Source: Rhizophagus irregularis (lineage: Eukaryota; Glomeromycota; Glomeromycetes; Glomerales; Glomeraceae). Taken from it: a stretch of 64,000 bases of DNA. Position 1 is the stretch's first letter; each line of letters opens with the position of its first letter. The stretch spans positions 682,001 to 746,000 of the forward strand of contig NC_089438.1 in the NCBI RefSeq assembly GCF_026210795.1, in the 5' to 3' direction. This document shows positions 48,441 to 59,560 of the stretch, piece after piece. A model generated the notes under the pieces. The model saw only the letters and a program-made list of their open reading frames with translations, was not told the DNA's origin and made no database searches. The translations under genes were made by a program, and so were the position numbers.

Positions 48441-50273
48441 TCATTCAGTATTATTTTCTTCATCTTGATTAATTTCATTAAGATCTACAAAATAAGTAAA
48501 ATTAATAAGTATTAGCAAAATAAAGAGCTAAAGAATAAATATCTTACATAATTCGTCTAATTGACAATCAAAACATTCTGAATCTATAAAATTAATTAAC
48601 ATGATATTAAAACAATATAAAGAATTATTAATTATATTGATTGCCAATAGAAATAGTTACTTACATAATGTTGTTTTAGTAACGTCTATTAAAAAATAAA
48701 GTTATTAGTAATGTAAACATTTTTTTTGGTTACCAAAGTAAAGTTAAATTAATTACCTGAATTTACTGGTTCTGGAAGATTTTTGAAATTTAAAAGTCTA
48801 CTAGTATAGATTGCTTGTGGATGTGTTTGAATGTTTTTAGATTTTTTTTTACTTGTTCTGTTTAATTTGATTTTATCATTATATTCATCATAACCAGCAG
48901 CAACATACAATTTATCAAGTTCTTGATACAATTCTTTAGCAGTTGGTCTATTTTCTGCTTTAGCATCCCAACATTTAGTAATCAAATCTGTAAGTAATTT
49001 TGGTGTATATTTAAAAATATTTGGTCTAAGTCCTTTACATATATTAATAGCTAAAGCAAGATTATGAGGAATATTAACATAAGGAGTTTCTTCAGATATA
49101 TATTCATTCATAATTATTCCAAATGAATAAATATCAGATGCTTTTGTATATTGATATCCACGTAAAACTTCTGGTGCCATATAAGGTAATACTCCAACAA
49201 TTCCTTCTTGTTTAGCTGATTTCTTTTCATTATTTGCTGGTTGACACATTCCTAAATCACTTATATATGGATAACCATTATCATTATATAATAAATTGCC
49301 TGAATGAAAATCTTTATGAACTTTTCCAGCACTATGAATATCTAGAAGTCCTCTTGTAATTTGATATAAATCATAAATTTTTAAATAATAATCTGATTCA
49401 TTATTGATATAGCGATTTCTCAAATTTCCATTTTCACAATATTCCAAAACCATCATATAATCTTTGGTATTTGGAACTTGAGTTATTCCATAACATTGAA
49501 TAACATTCCAAAGATAAATCTGAAGATGAGTTTTAATCTAATGAAAATATTGAAAGTGTAAATCTACTAAGTAATATACAAATAAAAATAAAAGTAAATA
49601 AATTACATTTCATATTTTAATTACCTCATTTAAAAATTCAGTACTTATACGAGATGAATTATCCAAACTTTTTAATGCAACTTTTATATTACAATCCCTT
49701 TTCCATTTTTGATTTTCAATATCCCAGTATTTAATATATCCTTCAGGCAAATCAGCCGAATAAATTTTACCAAATCCACCTCTGGCAATATAAGTAACAT
49801 CTTTAAAATTTTCAAAAGGTATCCATTCAAGATATCTTAAATAATACACAGCATTAAGTTGTGATTGTTGTATAAATTCATCAATATTTTTACTTCCACT
49901 AGTCCAATTTTTAAAGTTATCCTTAAATCTTTTAGCATTACAAGGCTGGCACCAGTTTTCTCCAGTGCCAGGTTCATTACATTCTCCACATATTCCATAT
50001 ACTTGTTTTCTTTTTTCTAAATCTTCCATATAAACTATTTTATCATCTGCCTCTTCTGATGATTCAGTAGGTGAACCAATAGTAGAAATTGTAACGTGTA
50101 ACTTTTAAAATAAATGATTTTAAAAAACATTATTATCCAAATTAAAAATTCAATAATATTATATTATTAAATGATAAAATAAATTGTTTTACCTGATATT
50201 CTGAATAATCAACTTCTTTCCATAAATTTATCTTATTTTCTGTAGGATTCATTTTTGATAATTTCATACCCAT
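48441..50273 (-). CDS. TKL-like protein kinase with N-terminal CxxC knuckle
   Basis: Six exons on the minus strand: 50193-50273, 49625-50101, 48757-49537, 48665-48685, 48548-48583 and 48441-48484, giving 479 residues. The first in-frame ATG (50273) gives MGMKLSKMNPTENKINLWKE; the ATG at 50267 aligns with the paralogue start MEISKM and is equally likely. Knuckle CGECNEPGTGENWCQPC, Gly loop ARGGFGKIYSADL, VALK, H-K-D-F-H-S-G-N, D-L-G, MAPEVLRG, SDIYSFGIIMNE, HPQAIYTSRLL and the acidic tail are present. The N-terminal exon resembles the gene at 29624, while the Gly-loop region (SADLPEGYIKYWDIENQKWK) matches the gene at 42925. This suggests a mosaic history or retained ancestral states. The linker after the kinase core is the shortest of the set. 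Confidence 0.92.
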
Positions 50274-50382
50274 ACTAAATTAATTTGGATTGTATATATG
50301 TAGATTAAAATTTACTTAGTAAATTCAAAGTTAACGTTAACCATATAATAAAATGAAACGTAAAAAAAAAAATTTTAAAATC

Positions 50383-50420
50383 GATAAATTTATTCTCCTG
50401 TGCGGCATGTGTAACATTCA
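50383..50420 (-). promoter_or_regulatory. Conserved upstream block of kinase family
   Basis: About 115-155 bp upstream of the ATG. Coding strand: TGTTACACATGCCGCACAGG, then AGAATAAATTTATCG. It lacks the TTTATTTGCG part found in the closest relative (44903), so a short deletion separates the two promoters. Confidence 0.5.
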
Positions 50421-52644
50421 AAATTAAATTCTATATATAGTATAAAAATAAAATACTTTGTTACACTATTGATCGGCATAAAAGAAAAAAGGGAAAATTT
50501 CAATAATTGGATGAAACCAAATAAAAATAATTTGTGTTAATTATAAATAAATAAATATAATGAAAAATGGATAATAAAAAAAAATTAAATTGATAAGTAA
50601 ATAAAAAATGAACAAATAATAATAAATATTCAAATTGAAAAATAAAATATTTTTTTAAATAATTGAAACCAATTAAATTCATCTAACAATCAAAGTAAAA
50701 GGTTTTTTAACGGAGTAATAATCGCTTCATAATTTAGAAATGGGCTGATTTTGTTGCTGTTGAGGCTTTTTTTTTTTAGTTTGAACAAATTTGAAAAAAA
50801 AATTGAAAAATAAAAAACCAGTTTGAAAAAAACGAAAATAAACTTTAAAAATTTTTGGTCTATAATGCCAAATAAATAAAAATTGTTGGTTTCTCATCAC
50901 CGGCCAGGTCACGTGAATGTCACGAAAAGAAAATTTTATTCGGTCGATTTTGTCCAAACCAATCTTCTTTCACCCGCAGAAAATTTATTAAAATTCTTTG
51001 AGATTGGATAAATTTTTCTTGAAAAATAATTTTTTTCCCTGGAGACAGGTCAGCTTTTGATGTTTTTTTTCATGAGAAACTAATAATTTTTTTGCTTGGC
51101 TTAAGAACCGGTTTAAAAAAAATATATATATATCTATCGAAAAAGGTATTAACTTCCCAGTTAGGACTGAAAAAAAATAGTAAAAAAAAACCCAATGGGA
51201 TAGCTTTGATGATGTGCCTGCCACGACCAATTGCATCATCCTGAGAGTCCTGATGGAGCATTATCTCATAAAAAACATCCAATCAAAATTTCATTAACCG
51301 GAACCACAAGAATATCATGGATTTGTGCACATGACCATGGCAACCATTTTACTATAATAAATATGGAATAGATTGGGTGCAGATTTCATGCTGTACAATT
51401 CAAATACATTGGGAGGGTAATCTAAACATCGAATTTTTTTTGTTATATATATTCAATCATCCATGTCATGATTTACCAGATGAATTTCTCAATGAAATCA
51501 TGGGGTAAATTTCGCATAATTACAGGATCATTTCTAAAAAATAATTTAAACCATTTTTCAGTTTTTTCTAACCAAAAGTTGTTAAGATAAAATCTTTATT
51601 GATTTCATTGATATTATTTTCATAATTATGTAACATTTGGTTATACAATATAAATTTAAATAATGATTTTATTTTGCTTAATCGATCATTATTATATCAG
51701 TAAACATTAAAAAAAAAGCTTATAAAATATGAATTTTTTATTAAATATAAAATGGAATTTTTAGACGCAACTCACATAAGTTTGCATAAAGCTTCATAAA
51801 CTTGTGTATATATGTAAATTTTAAAATTTTATATAAACTTATGTAAACTTACACTCATAGCCACAGGAAAATGAAAAAGGGCTGCTTTTTATTATTATTA
51901 TTTTACTAGCCGTTAACCTGTTGCTTTGCAACGGTAACAGGCAACACAATATAAAAATATTTGTACACCCGTTGCTTCGCAAAATTATGTGATCGGCGCA
52001 AAAATTTCCTTTTTTTGGAATATTCGTGAAACCAAAATCCTTTTAGTGGGAAGAAATTTTCCTTTTTTGGAAGTTAGTGTAACGTCACGTGACAAAGTGC
52101 CAATGGGAGCGATGTTACGCAATTCAAATTTATTTATACAGGGTAGTCTAAACGTTACGGTTATACAAAAATAAACATCATATCAAAAATACATTCAACT
52201 ACACCTGTAAATACAAATGCATGTAATAATACAGTATAATTTAACTACTACAAAATAAAGCTATATTAAACGTTGAATTAGTAACGACTTAGTGTGTTTG
52301 ACTGTCTACAAAAAGTTTTAGTTTTAGTCTGTTCTAACAAAATTATAACACTCTTTATTTACTTACTATAAAACAAAAAAAAAGAGAATTTTAGCAATTG
52401 TGCGTGCTGACCGTATAAATTTCAATGTCTTGTTCTTCTTTGTTCTCGTGACTATTACTAATCCTTGATAAAACACGACAAATAATTTTCGTACCAAATT
52501 GATGACCATATCCTGAAATGCATTAAATTTTTGACAATCATATCTTTTTATAGGTTAGTTTTGCGATTATAATTCTCAATTTGACGAAAAATATTATATA
52601 TATTGTTAAAATAAAAGTGTGCAACTTTTTTGAAATTTTCATTA
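50421..52644. other. Intergenic
   Basis: Left part is duplicated with about 45.0-45.5 kb. The minus strand at 51070-51300 has short open frames (MLHQDSQDDAIGRGRHIIKA) that may be a decayed coding piece of unknown family. About 51905-51985 has CGTTAACCTGTTGCTTTGCA and the related CCGTTGCTTCGCAAAA, a hairpin-prone repeat edge. AAATTT(T)CCTTTTTTTGGAA-like motifs occur twice at about 52000-52075. Confidence 0.4.
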
Positions 52645-52950
52645 GAAATGGAAATCACTTTACATTTTTGATCTAAATTTCTCTCTCTTCGTAAAAATGA
52701 AGTTTTTCTTGAAATATACAAAAATTTTTTCATCTTAAATTTTTTTTTCTTTTCGTAAGGATAAAGTTTTTTTTTTGAAAAATCCAAAAAAATTTCAAAA
52801 TGAAAATGGAAATCACTTTCCATTTTTAATCTAAATTTTTTTTTCTTTGCGTAAGAATAAAATTGTCTTGAAAAATTCACATACTGATAAAAATGGTAAC
52901 TGCTTTCTGTTTTTGATTTAATAATATTCTCTTTTTATAAAATCAAAGTT
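52645..52950. repeat. Degenerate tandem repeat, about 75-85 bp units
   Basis: Three to four units built of ATGGAAATCACTTT(A/C)CATT, TCTAAATTT(C/T)T, and (T/G)CGTAA(A/G)(A/G)AT. The minus-strand open frame across it is Lys/Phe-rich and a repeat by-product. Confidence 0.7.
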
Positions 52951-53209
52951 GTTGGTTATCATCATCAAAAAATTCGAAGTTTTTTTTTATTTAATTATAG
53001 TTACTAATAAATATAAATAATTATAATAGAAGAAGAACTTTATTTTGAAAAAAAAAACAATAAAGAAAATTTCATTTAAAAACTCTCAACGTATTTGATT
53101 TTTTTTAAAAAGAAAATTTTTGCACCAAAAGAACTTTTTAATAAAAAAAAAACAAAATTTCAACTATAAATAGTATAGGACTAATTTAACAATGTAATTA
53201 ATTTAATTT

Positions 53210-53370
53210 AAACTAATTTCTTCGATTCTTATAATAAAAAAAAAATCATGTTGTTCTTGATTAATTTCATCAAAATCTATAAATAAATAGTATTAACTAA
53301 AGAATTAAAAATTTTCCTAAATCGCCTATTTAACAATAAAATCATTCTAAATTTGTAAATTAAAAATATA
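53210..53370 (-). pseudogene. Dead exons 5 and 6 of the kinase at 53413
   Basis: About 53315-53355 corresponds to the 36-nt exon 5 of paralogues but has lost the AG acceptor and carries stops (AGAATGATTTTATTGTTAAA). About 53245-53280 corresponds to exon 6 (D-F-D-E-I-N-Q-E-Q). They show that this gene once had the full six-exon structure. Confidence 0.7.
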
Positions 53371-53412
53371 TAAATTTATATTAATTATATTGCCTAACAA
53401 CGGAAATACTAG

Positions 53413-54975
53413 CTACTCACTTAATGTTGGTTGAATAGCATCTATTAATAAATTACCTGAATTTACTGGTTCTGGAAGATTTTTGAAATTTAAAAGTCTA
53501 CTAGTATAGATTGCTTGTGGATGTGTTTGAATGTTGTTAGATCTTTTTTCACTTGTTCTGTTTAATTTGATTTTAACATCATATTCATATATTTGAGATT
53601 CAATAGATTCAATATCATCACTATCCTCATCAAAATCGTCACGATGAAATTTCTCAAGTTCTTCATGTAATTCTTTAGCAGTTGGTCTATCTTCTTCTTT
53701 AGCATCCCAACATTTAATAATCAAATCTGCAAGGAATATTGGTGTATATTTAAAAATATTTGGTCTAAGTCCTTTACATATTTCGATGGCTAAAGTATGA
53801 TCATGAGGAATATTATTATAAGGAGTTTCTTCAGATATATGTTCATTCATCATTATTCCAAATGAATAAATATCTGATGCTTTTGTATATTGATGTCCAC
53901 GTAAAACTTCTGGTGCCATATAAGGTAATACTCCATAAGTTCCTTCTTGTTTAATTGATTGGTTTTCATTATTTACTTGTTGACACATTCCTAAATCACT
54001 TATATATGGAAAATCATCATCATATAATATATTGCCTGAATGAAAGTCTTTATGAACTTTTCCTGCATTATGAATATCTAAAAGTCCACTTGCAATTCGC
54101 ATCAATTCTTTCATTTTTGAAGAATAATTTGATTCGTAATTCAGATAGTAATTTCTCAAATTTCCATTTTCACAATAATCTAAAACCATCATATATTCTT
54201 TAGTATTCAGATCTTGAGTTATTCCATAACATTGAATGACATTATAGAGATAAATCTGAAGATGAGATTTAATCTAATTATAAAAATATTAAAAGAAAAA
54301 GACATTTAAATAAATAAATAAATAAAAAAATATAAAATAAATAACTATTTTAATTACCTCATTTAAAAAATCTGTGCTTATATAAGATGAATTATCCAAA
54401 CTTTTTAATACAACTTTTATACTATACCTTTCCCATTTTTGATCTTCAACATCCCAACAATAAAGATATCCTTTAGACCATTCAGCTAAATAAATTTTAC
54501 CAAACCCACCTCTGGTAATATAAGTAATATTATTAAAATTTTCAAAAGGTACCCATTCAAGATATTTTTTCCGATGCACAGCATTAAGTTGTGATTGTTG
54601 TATAAATTCGTCAATATCTTTATTTCCACTAGTCCAATTTTTAAAGTTATTCTTAAATCTTTTAGCATTACAAGGTTGACACCAATTTTGTCCTGTGCCA
54701 GGTTCATTACATTCTCCACATATTCCATATACTTGTTTTCTTTTTTCTAAATGTTCCATATAAACTATTTTTTCATCTATCTCTCCTGCTGATTCAGTAG
54801 TTGAACCAATAGTAGAAATTGTAACATGCTCCTTTTAAAATAAATGATTAAAAAAAAAACATTAAAAAATTAAAAAATTCAATAATATTATATTATTCAA
54901 ATTCAATTGTCTTACCTGATATATATTAGTATTAACATGTCTCCATGAATTTCTTTTATTTTCTTTAAAGTCCAT
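53413..54975 (-). CDS. TKL-like protein kinase, truncated tail, altered start and intron
   Basis: Read as three exons on the minus strand: 54916-54975, 54358-54831 and 53413-54273, giving 464 residues. Knuckle CGECNEPGTGQNWCQPC; Gly loop TRGGFGKIYLAEW; VVLK lysine; H-K-D-F-H-S-G-N; D-L-G; MAPEVLRG; SDIYSFGIMMNE; HPQAIYTSRLL. The homologous intron after PVNSG is only 15 nt here, too short to splice, and reads through in frame (NLLI). Translation then ends at TAG within the former donor after DAIQPTLSE, so the acidic tail is lost. The conserved upstream ATG is out of frame through one extra A (MEISKNGL-stop), so the start moves to 54975 (MDFKENKRNSWRHV). The linker has an acidic DEDSDDIESIESQ insert. 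The kinase core is intact. Confidence 0.88.
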
Positions 54976-55109
54976 TTTTTGATATTTCCATACAAAATTA
55001 ATTTTGGATTGTATATATTTAGAAATTTAACTATCGAATTCAAAGATAATGTTAACCATGTAATAAAAATGAAACGTAAAAAATTTCTCAATATTTATAC
55101 AGAATTCGG

Positions 55110-55150
55110 ATAAATTTACTCGCAAATAAGCTCTTGCGCAGCATGTGTAT
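55110..55150 (-). promoter_or_regulatory. Conserved upstream block of kinase family
   Basis: About 135-175 bp upstream of the ATG. Coding strand: ATACACATGCTGCGCAAGAG, then CTTATTTGCGAGTAAATTTA. Closest to the block at 44903. Confidence 0.5.
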
Positions 55151-56187
55151 TAAAAATTCTATGTATAGTTTCTGATTATAGAAATAAAATACTTGTTACG
55201 TTAATGATCAGCATAAATTTTGACGATTGGATGAAACAAAATAAAAATAATTTTAGCCAAATAATTCTGGAATGTCTATCACTTAAATTATAATTATGGG
55301 GTAAAAATTAGTAAAAATACTCTATTATTATTATATCAAAAAAAAAAAGGCTCATAAATGTGAATTTTTCGTTAAATATGAAATCACAGTAAACAACAAA
55401 TTTTTTAGGTGTAACCCAATAAGTTTACGTAAGTTAGCTGCGTAAGTTTTGTAAATTTCTTTTACATAAACTTAAACTTATGTATGGTTACACATGGATA
55501 TAAAAAAAGTTTGTGAGACAACTTTTTACATAAACTCATTATTTTTAATAGATACCAATTTTGGTAATATATAACTAAAAAAATTCTTTGACGCCTAGAT
55601 TACCAATTCCGATTAATGAAATTATTGTTCGGAATTTATCATTTTCGGTCATTCCCAGGGATGATCAAATATCTGCCGCAGCAGTACATTGATTTTAATT
55701 TTTTTTTTCAAGCTTTCCTTTTTTCGGTTTGGTTTTTTTTTTAAAGCCGAAAATTTTTTTTTCTCCGACAATTTTTTATTATTATTGTTGTATAAGTATA
55801 TTATTATTTATTTTTGTTTTAGACTTAAGTGATGTAGGCTCCTTTTTTTCTTAATAAAATTTTTTTTCCTAGTTACTTTTTTACTAATTTTATTTTTTTT
55901 CGTCCTTTCACACCTGGATCAGTGATCTGATCGATGCTGCAATGATACGTTTTTTTCCGATTTTTATTTTTAATGATATTTTTTTTTCTCCAATTATTTT
56001 AATTATTTTTACTAATTTTTTTTCTTCCAATTTTCTTTATCGTTCTTTCACCATTTAGGTTAGGATCAAGGTCAGTGCCGTGATATAATCGAAAAAATAT
56101 ATTTTCTTTATTTGAATAAATAAATTTTGTATATAAATTAGTAGAAATTAAAAAAATCAAATTTTACTGGTATTAAATTTATTATAC
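55151..56187. other. Intergenic, T-rich on the right
   Basis: No gene. About 55690-56060 is a T-rich plus-strand region with two GATCAGTG/GGTCAGTG-containing stretches (55917 and 56069), possibly a decayed duplication. Confidence 0.45.
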
Positions 56188-56995
56188 CTCATTTGTAAAT
56201 TCTATTGCAATGTTTTTTAAATTACTTAAACTTTTCAGGATTACATCCTCACTTTTATATCTTTTCCAATTTTGATTTTCATTAACCCAATATCCTATTT
56301 TTCCATCAAATCCAATTTGCTTTATACACTTTGCCAACCAGTCTATCATAAGGTATCCATTCTAATGCATTATACACTTCATAGAATGTATGTGCTGATA
56401 ACTGAGTATCTTGAATAAATTTATCAATATCATTATTACCACTTGTCCAATCTATGAATTTATGTTGAAAGTGTATTGTATTACATATTTTATCGGATAT
56501 TTCACATTTATTATTCAAAACCATCATATAATTTTTTGTTTCTGAATCCTGAGTTATTCCATAAAATTCGTAGTTAATTTTAATCTACAAATATAATAAT
56601 GTATCAGTAAAAATTAAAATATTTAGGATTATAAAATTATATCAAATAATTTTACCTTATCAATGAATTCTGCTGTAAAGACTTTTTGGCGTATTTAAAC
56701 ACTTCAAATTCACAAACATATTTTTTCTTTTACAATTTTTATTTCATTATTCCAATCACATATATTTCCATCAATCCAATTTGCTCTATACACTTCACCA
56801 AACTCATCTTTTGTAATATACTTAATATCATACAATCTATCATAAGGTATCCATTCCAATGCTTTTCCTATATTATCATGAGCTGATAACTGAGTATTTT
56901 GAATAAATTTATCGATATTATCATTACCACTAGTCCAATTTTTGAAATTTCGCTGAAAATGTATTGCATAACACGCATAATTACATTTTTCACAA
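56188..56995 (-). pseudogene. Chimeric kinase N-terminal pseudogene
   Basis: Two minus-strand exon remains. Upstream piece (56656 to about 56995): CCEKCNYACYAIHFQRNFKN, WTSGNDNIDKFIQNTQLSA, then ALEWIPYDRL, KDEFGEVYRANWIDGN, then a stop. Downstream piece (56188-56584): begins as a kinase exon 3 (IKINYEFYGITQDSETKNYM then MVL) but after 24 residues jumps back to N-terminal module sequence (NKCEISDKIC..DWTSGNNDIDKFIQDTQLSA). It then has EWIPYDRL fused to VGKVYKANWI with the Gly loop deleted, a frame change, and VILKSL. The arrangement looks like unequal recombination between two copies. No catalytic core follows. Confidence 0.8.
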
Positions 56996-57539
56996 CACTT
57001 GTCACGTGATAACTTAGTAATCTTCTTAATAAATAATACTTTTGATAAAAGAAGCCATAGACCTTTTAAGTTATAACTAATGAATTCAGGTTTATAGGGT
57101 GTCTACCAAACACTTATTAGCTTAGGAATATTCTATGTAGATCACGTCAAACCTATTGCCCTACTATGTAGTTCGTCTAACCATTGTCCTTGCCTATGAT
57201 CAGCCAATAGTAAATAAGCACATGATTTTTACCTTTCATAATGTTATTTATTAAAGTCACAATCAATGAATTTGATTTTGGATAACAAGAACTAATTTTA
57301 TGGATACAAGTTTGTAAAATAGTTAATACTAATAAATGGTCAAATCGGGGCATCTTGAAATTTTATTAAGACAATGTGAGTTTTTATAATTATAAACCAT
57401 TTTTTTACTGAATATAAAGACAGTAAAAAAAAAGAAAATATAGTATTATAAAATAAAAATAAAAATTAAAAAAAAAATCTGAAACTATAAATTAAGAATA
57501 AAATTAAATCAATTACATTAATAAAAATTTTCCAATAAA
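56996..57539. other. Intergenic
   Basis: No gene or clear repeat. A slightly richer stretch at about 57090-57210 has no coding signal. Confidence 0.45.
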
Positions 57540-58075
57540 TATTAAAGGATTTTAAACAAAATTCTCCATCAAAAAAGACTCACTTATAAAAAACCTTTCA
57601 ATCAACAAAATTGTCAAAAGAAACGCCTCTATTAAAGAAAAATTTCTAATAGAAATCCTCCATCAAAAAACATTTTCCCTATTAAAAAAATTCTTACCTA
57701 TTAAAAAAATTCTCAAAAGATTACTATACTTCCTCCTATTAGTATAGCAAACAATAATTATTTTCTTTGTATAAAAAAAATTCTTTACCGAAATTCTATA
57801 TCAAAAAAAAAAAATCTCCCGTTAAAAAATTTCTAACGAAATAATCTATCTCCACCAAAAAATATTTTCACCTAGTATTAAAAAAAATCTCAAAAGAAAT
57901 TCTTTATCAAAAAAAAAGCCCATCCTATTAAAAAATAATTCTTTAATGAAATACTTTATCAACAAAAAAATCTCCCCGTTAAAAAATTTTCTAACAAAAT
58001 TATCTATCAAAAAAAACCTTCCCTATTAAAAAATTCTCTTATAAAGAAAAAATTCTCAATGATTTTTTTGCATTA
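57540..58075. repeat. Degenerate A-rich minisatellite
   Basis: Irregular 35-50 bp units of the form TATCAAAAAA..TC(T/C)CCC, then TTAAAAAATTTCTAAC(G/A)A, then AAAT. A longer unit is repeated: ATCTCCCGTTAAAAAATTTC at about 57810 and ATCTCCCCGTTAAAAAATTT at about 57970. No coding capacity. Confidence 0.7.
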
Positions 58076-58138
58076 CTAAATATTTTTTTTTATTAAATTT
58101 AATATATAATACATTTTGTTATTTTTTTCGTGTTTAAA

Positions 58139-58312
58139 AAGGGTTATGGGTCTAAATCGCGACGGGTCAAAATCGCGACGGGTCAAAATCCCGAATGGGT
58201 CAAATCCCGACAGTTGGCCCGCGTTATGCAGAATTATGCAGAATTACGTGATATTTTGACCAGCATTAGAATTCGAGATTTTGACCCGTCGCGATTTTAA
58301 CCGGATCCCATT
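58139..58312. mobile_element. Putative MITE with CGCGACGGGTCAAAATC ends
   Basis: Left GGGTCTAAATCGCGACGGGT and right (inverted) GGTTAAAATCGCGACGGGT form imperfect inverted ends. The CGCGACGGGTCAAAATC motif is repeated in tandem on the left side. Target duplication is not clear because A and T runs flank both sides, so the superfamily is open. Confidence 0.6.
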
Positions 58313-58439
58313 TTTTACAACATGCTTTTGAATTGTACGGTACGCCATACAAAACAGGGGCCATTTTTAATAAATATATATAAAACATAATTTAAATTTC
58401 ATTTCATTTCGTTTCAATTAAATTTCAATTTCAATTTCA

Positions 58440-59080
58440 ATATATCAATTGATAAAATTGTTTTTTGGACGTGAATTGAAGTTGATCATCATTTACATCA
58501 CAGTAAAAAAATAATCTTATCATGTTATAAAAATTGAAGCTGTTTATAGTAACCTTAAATAAAATAAATTAGTTACAATGAAGTTATCTTTTTTTTATTA
58601 TAATTTTTTATTTGTTTGTTAATTAATTAATTAAAAAATTGTGATTTTTTTCCAATAGATTACACATTTTTTTAACTAATGATAAAAAAAATAAATTTAC
58701 AAATTGAAAATCGAAAGATGATCATCATTTACGTCACAATGAAAATAATCTACAGTCAAATTCACATGTTAGTATTAGTTAAAAGTATTAAGCCTCATCT
58801 CATAACTATGAATAAATTAGTTATCCTTTTTTTATGGCTATAATTATAAAAGTGTGGTTTTTTAATGGATTACACTTTTTTAATAATAAAAATAAATAAA
58901 TTTACAAATTAAATGATCATCATTTACGTTATTGAATTCACATGTTAGAAAAATTAAAGTCACATATCGTAACTATAAACAAATTAGTCCTAATGAAATT
59001 ACACTTTTTTTATAAAGTAATATTTAATGAGATTACACTATTTTAATCATAAACTATTATATAAATTAATAAATTAATTT
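58440..59080. repeat. Three degenerate tandem units of about 190-240 bp
   Basis: GATCATCATTTAC occurs at about 58484, 58720 and 58917. Each copy is followed by CATGTTA, AACTAT(A/G)A, AAATTAGT and ATTACAC(A/T)(T/C)TTTTT in the same order. No coding capacity. Confidence 0.7.
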
Positions 59081-59214
59081 TATTACATAAATTATGATTT
59101 TTTCAATGAAATTGATAAATTTGATAAAATCAAAATTTTTTCAATGTGACAAAAATTTCAAATTTAATAAGAGGTAGGAAAAAAAACTAAATAATATTTA
59201 TGACTAAAATAACC

Positions 59215-59560
59215 TAGCTGTTGTTCTTTATATTTTTTATGTAATAAGTACTATATTTATTTTTTAATGAAATAAAAGAAGTTGCATTATTTTATTCTTG
59301 TGTCAAAGAAAAGTAGTTGGTTTAAAAAAAAATTGGTTATCGTAAAATTTTAATTGCTGATCATGTTACGTATAGATCACCTGATAAATACGAACTGATT
59401 TTCTATTATTTTGGTATTTTTCATGTGTATTAAATTAAGCATTATATTTATTTTTTTTAATGAAATAAAAGAATTTATGTTTATTTACTTTTATTATATT
59501 AAAAAAAAAAGTAATTGTTTTTTAAAAAAAAAATTATTGTAAAATTTAATTGTTACTAAT
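59215..59560. repeat. Two degenerate tandem units of about 200 bp
   Basis: Both units run TATTTTT(T/C)ATG, ATATTTATTTTTT, AATGAAATAAAAGAA, AAAAGTA(G/A)TTG and ATTGTAAAATTT-like blocks in the same order. Confidence 0.6.
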
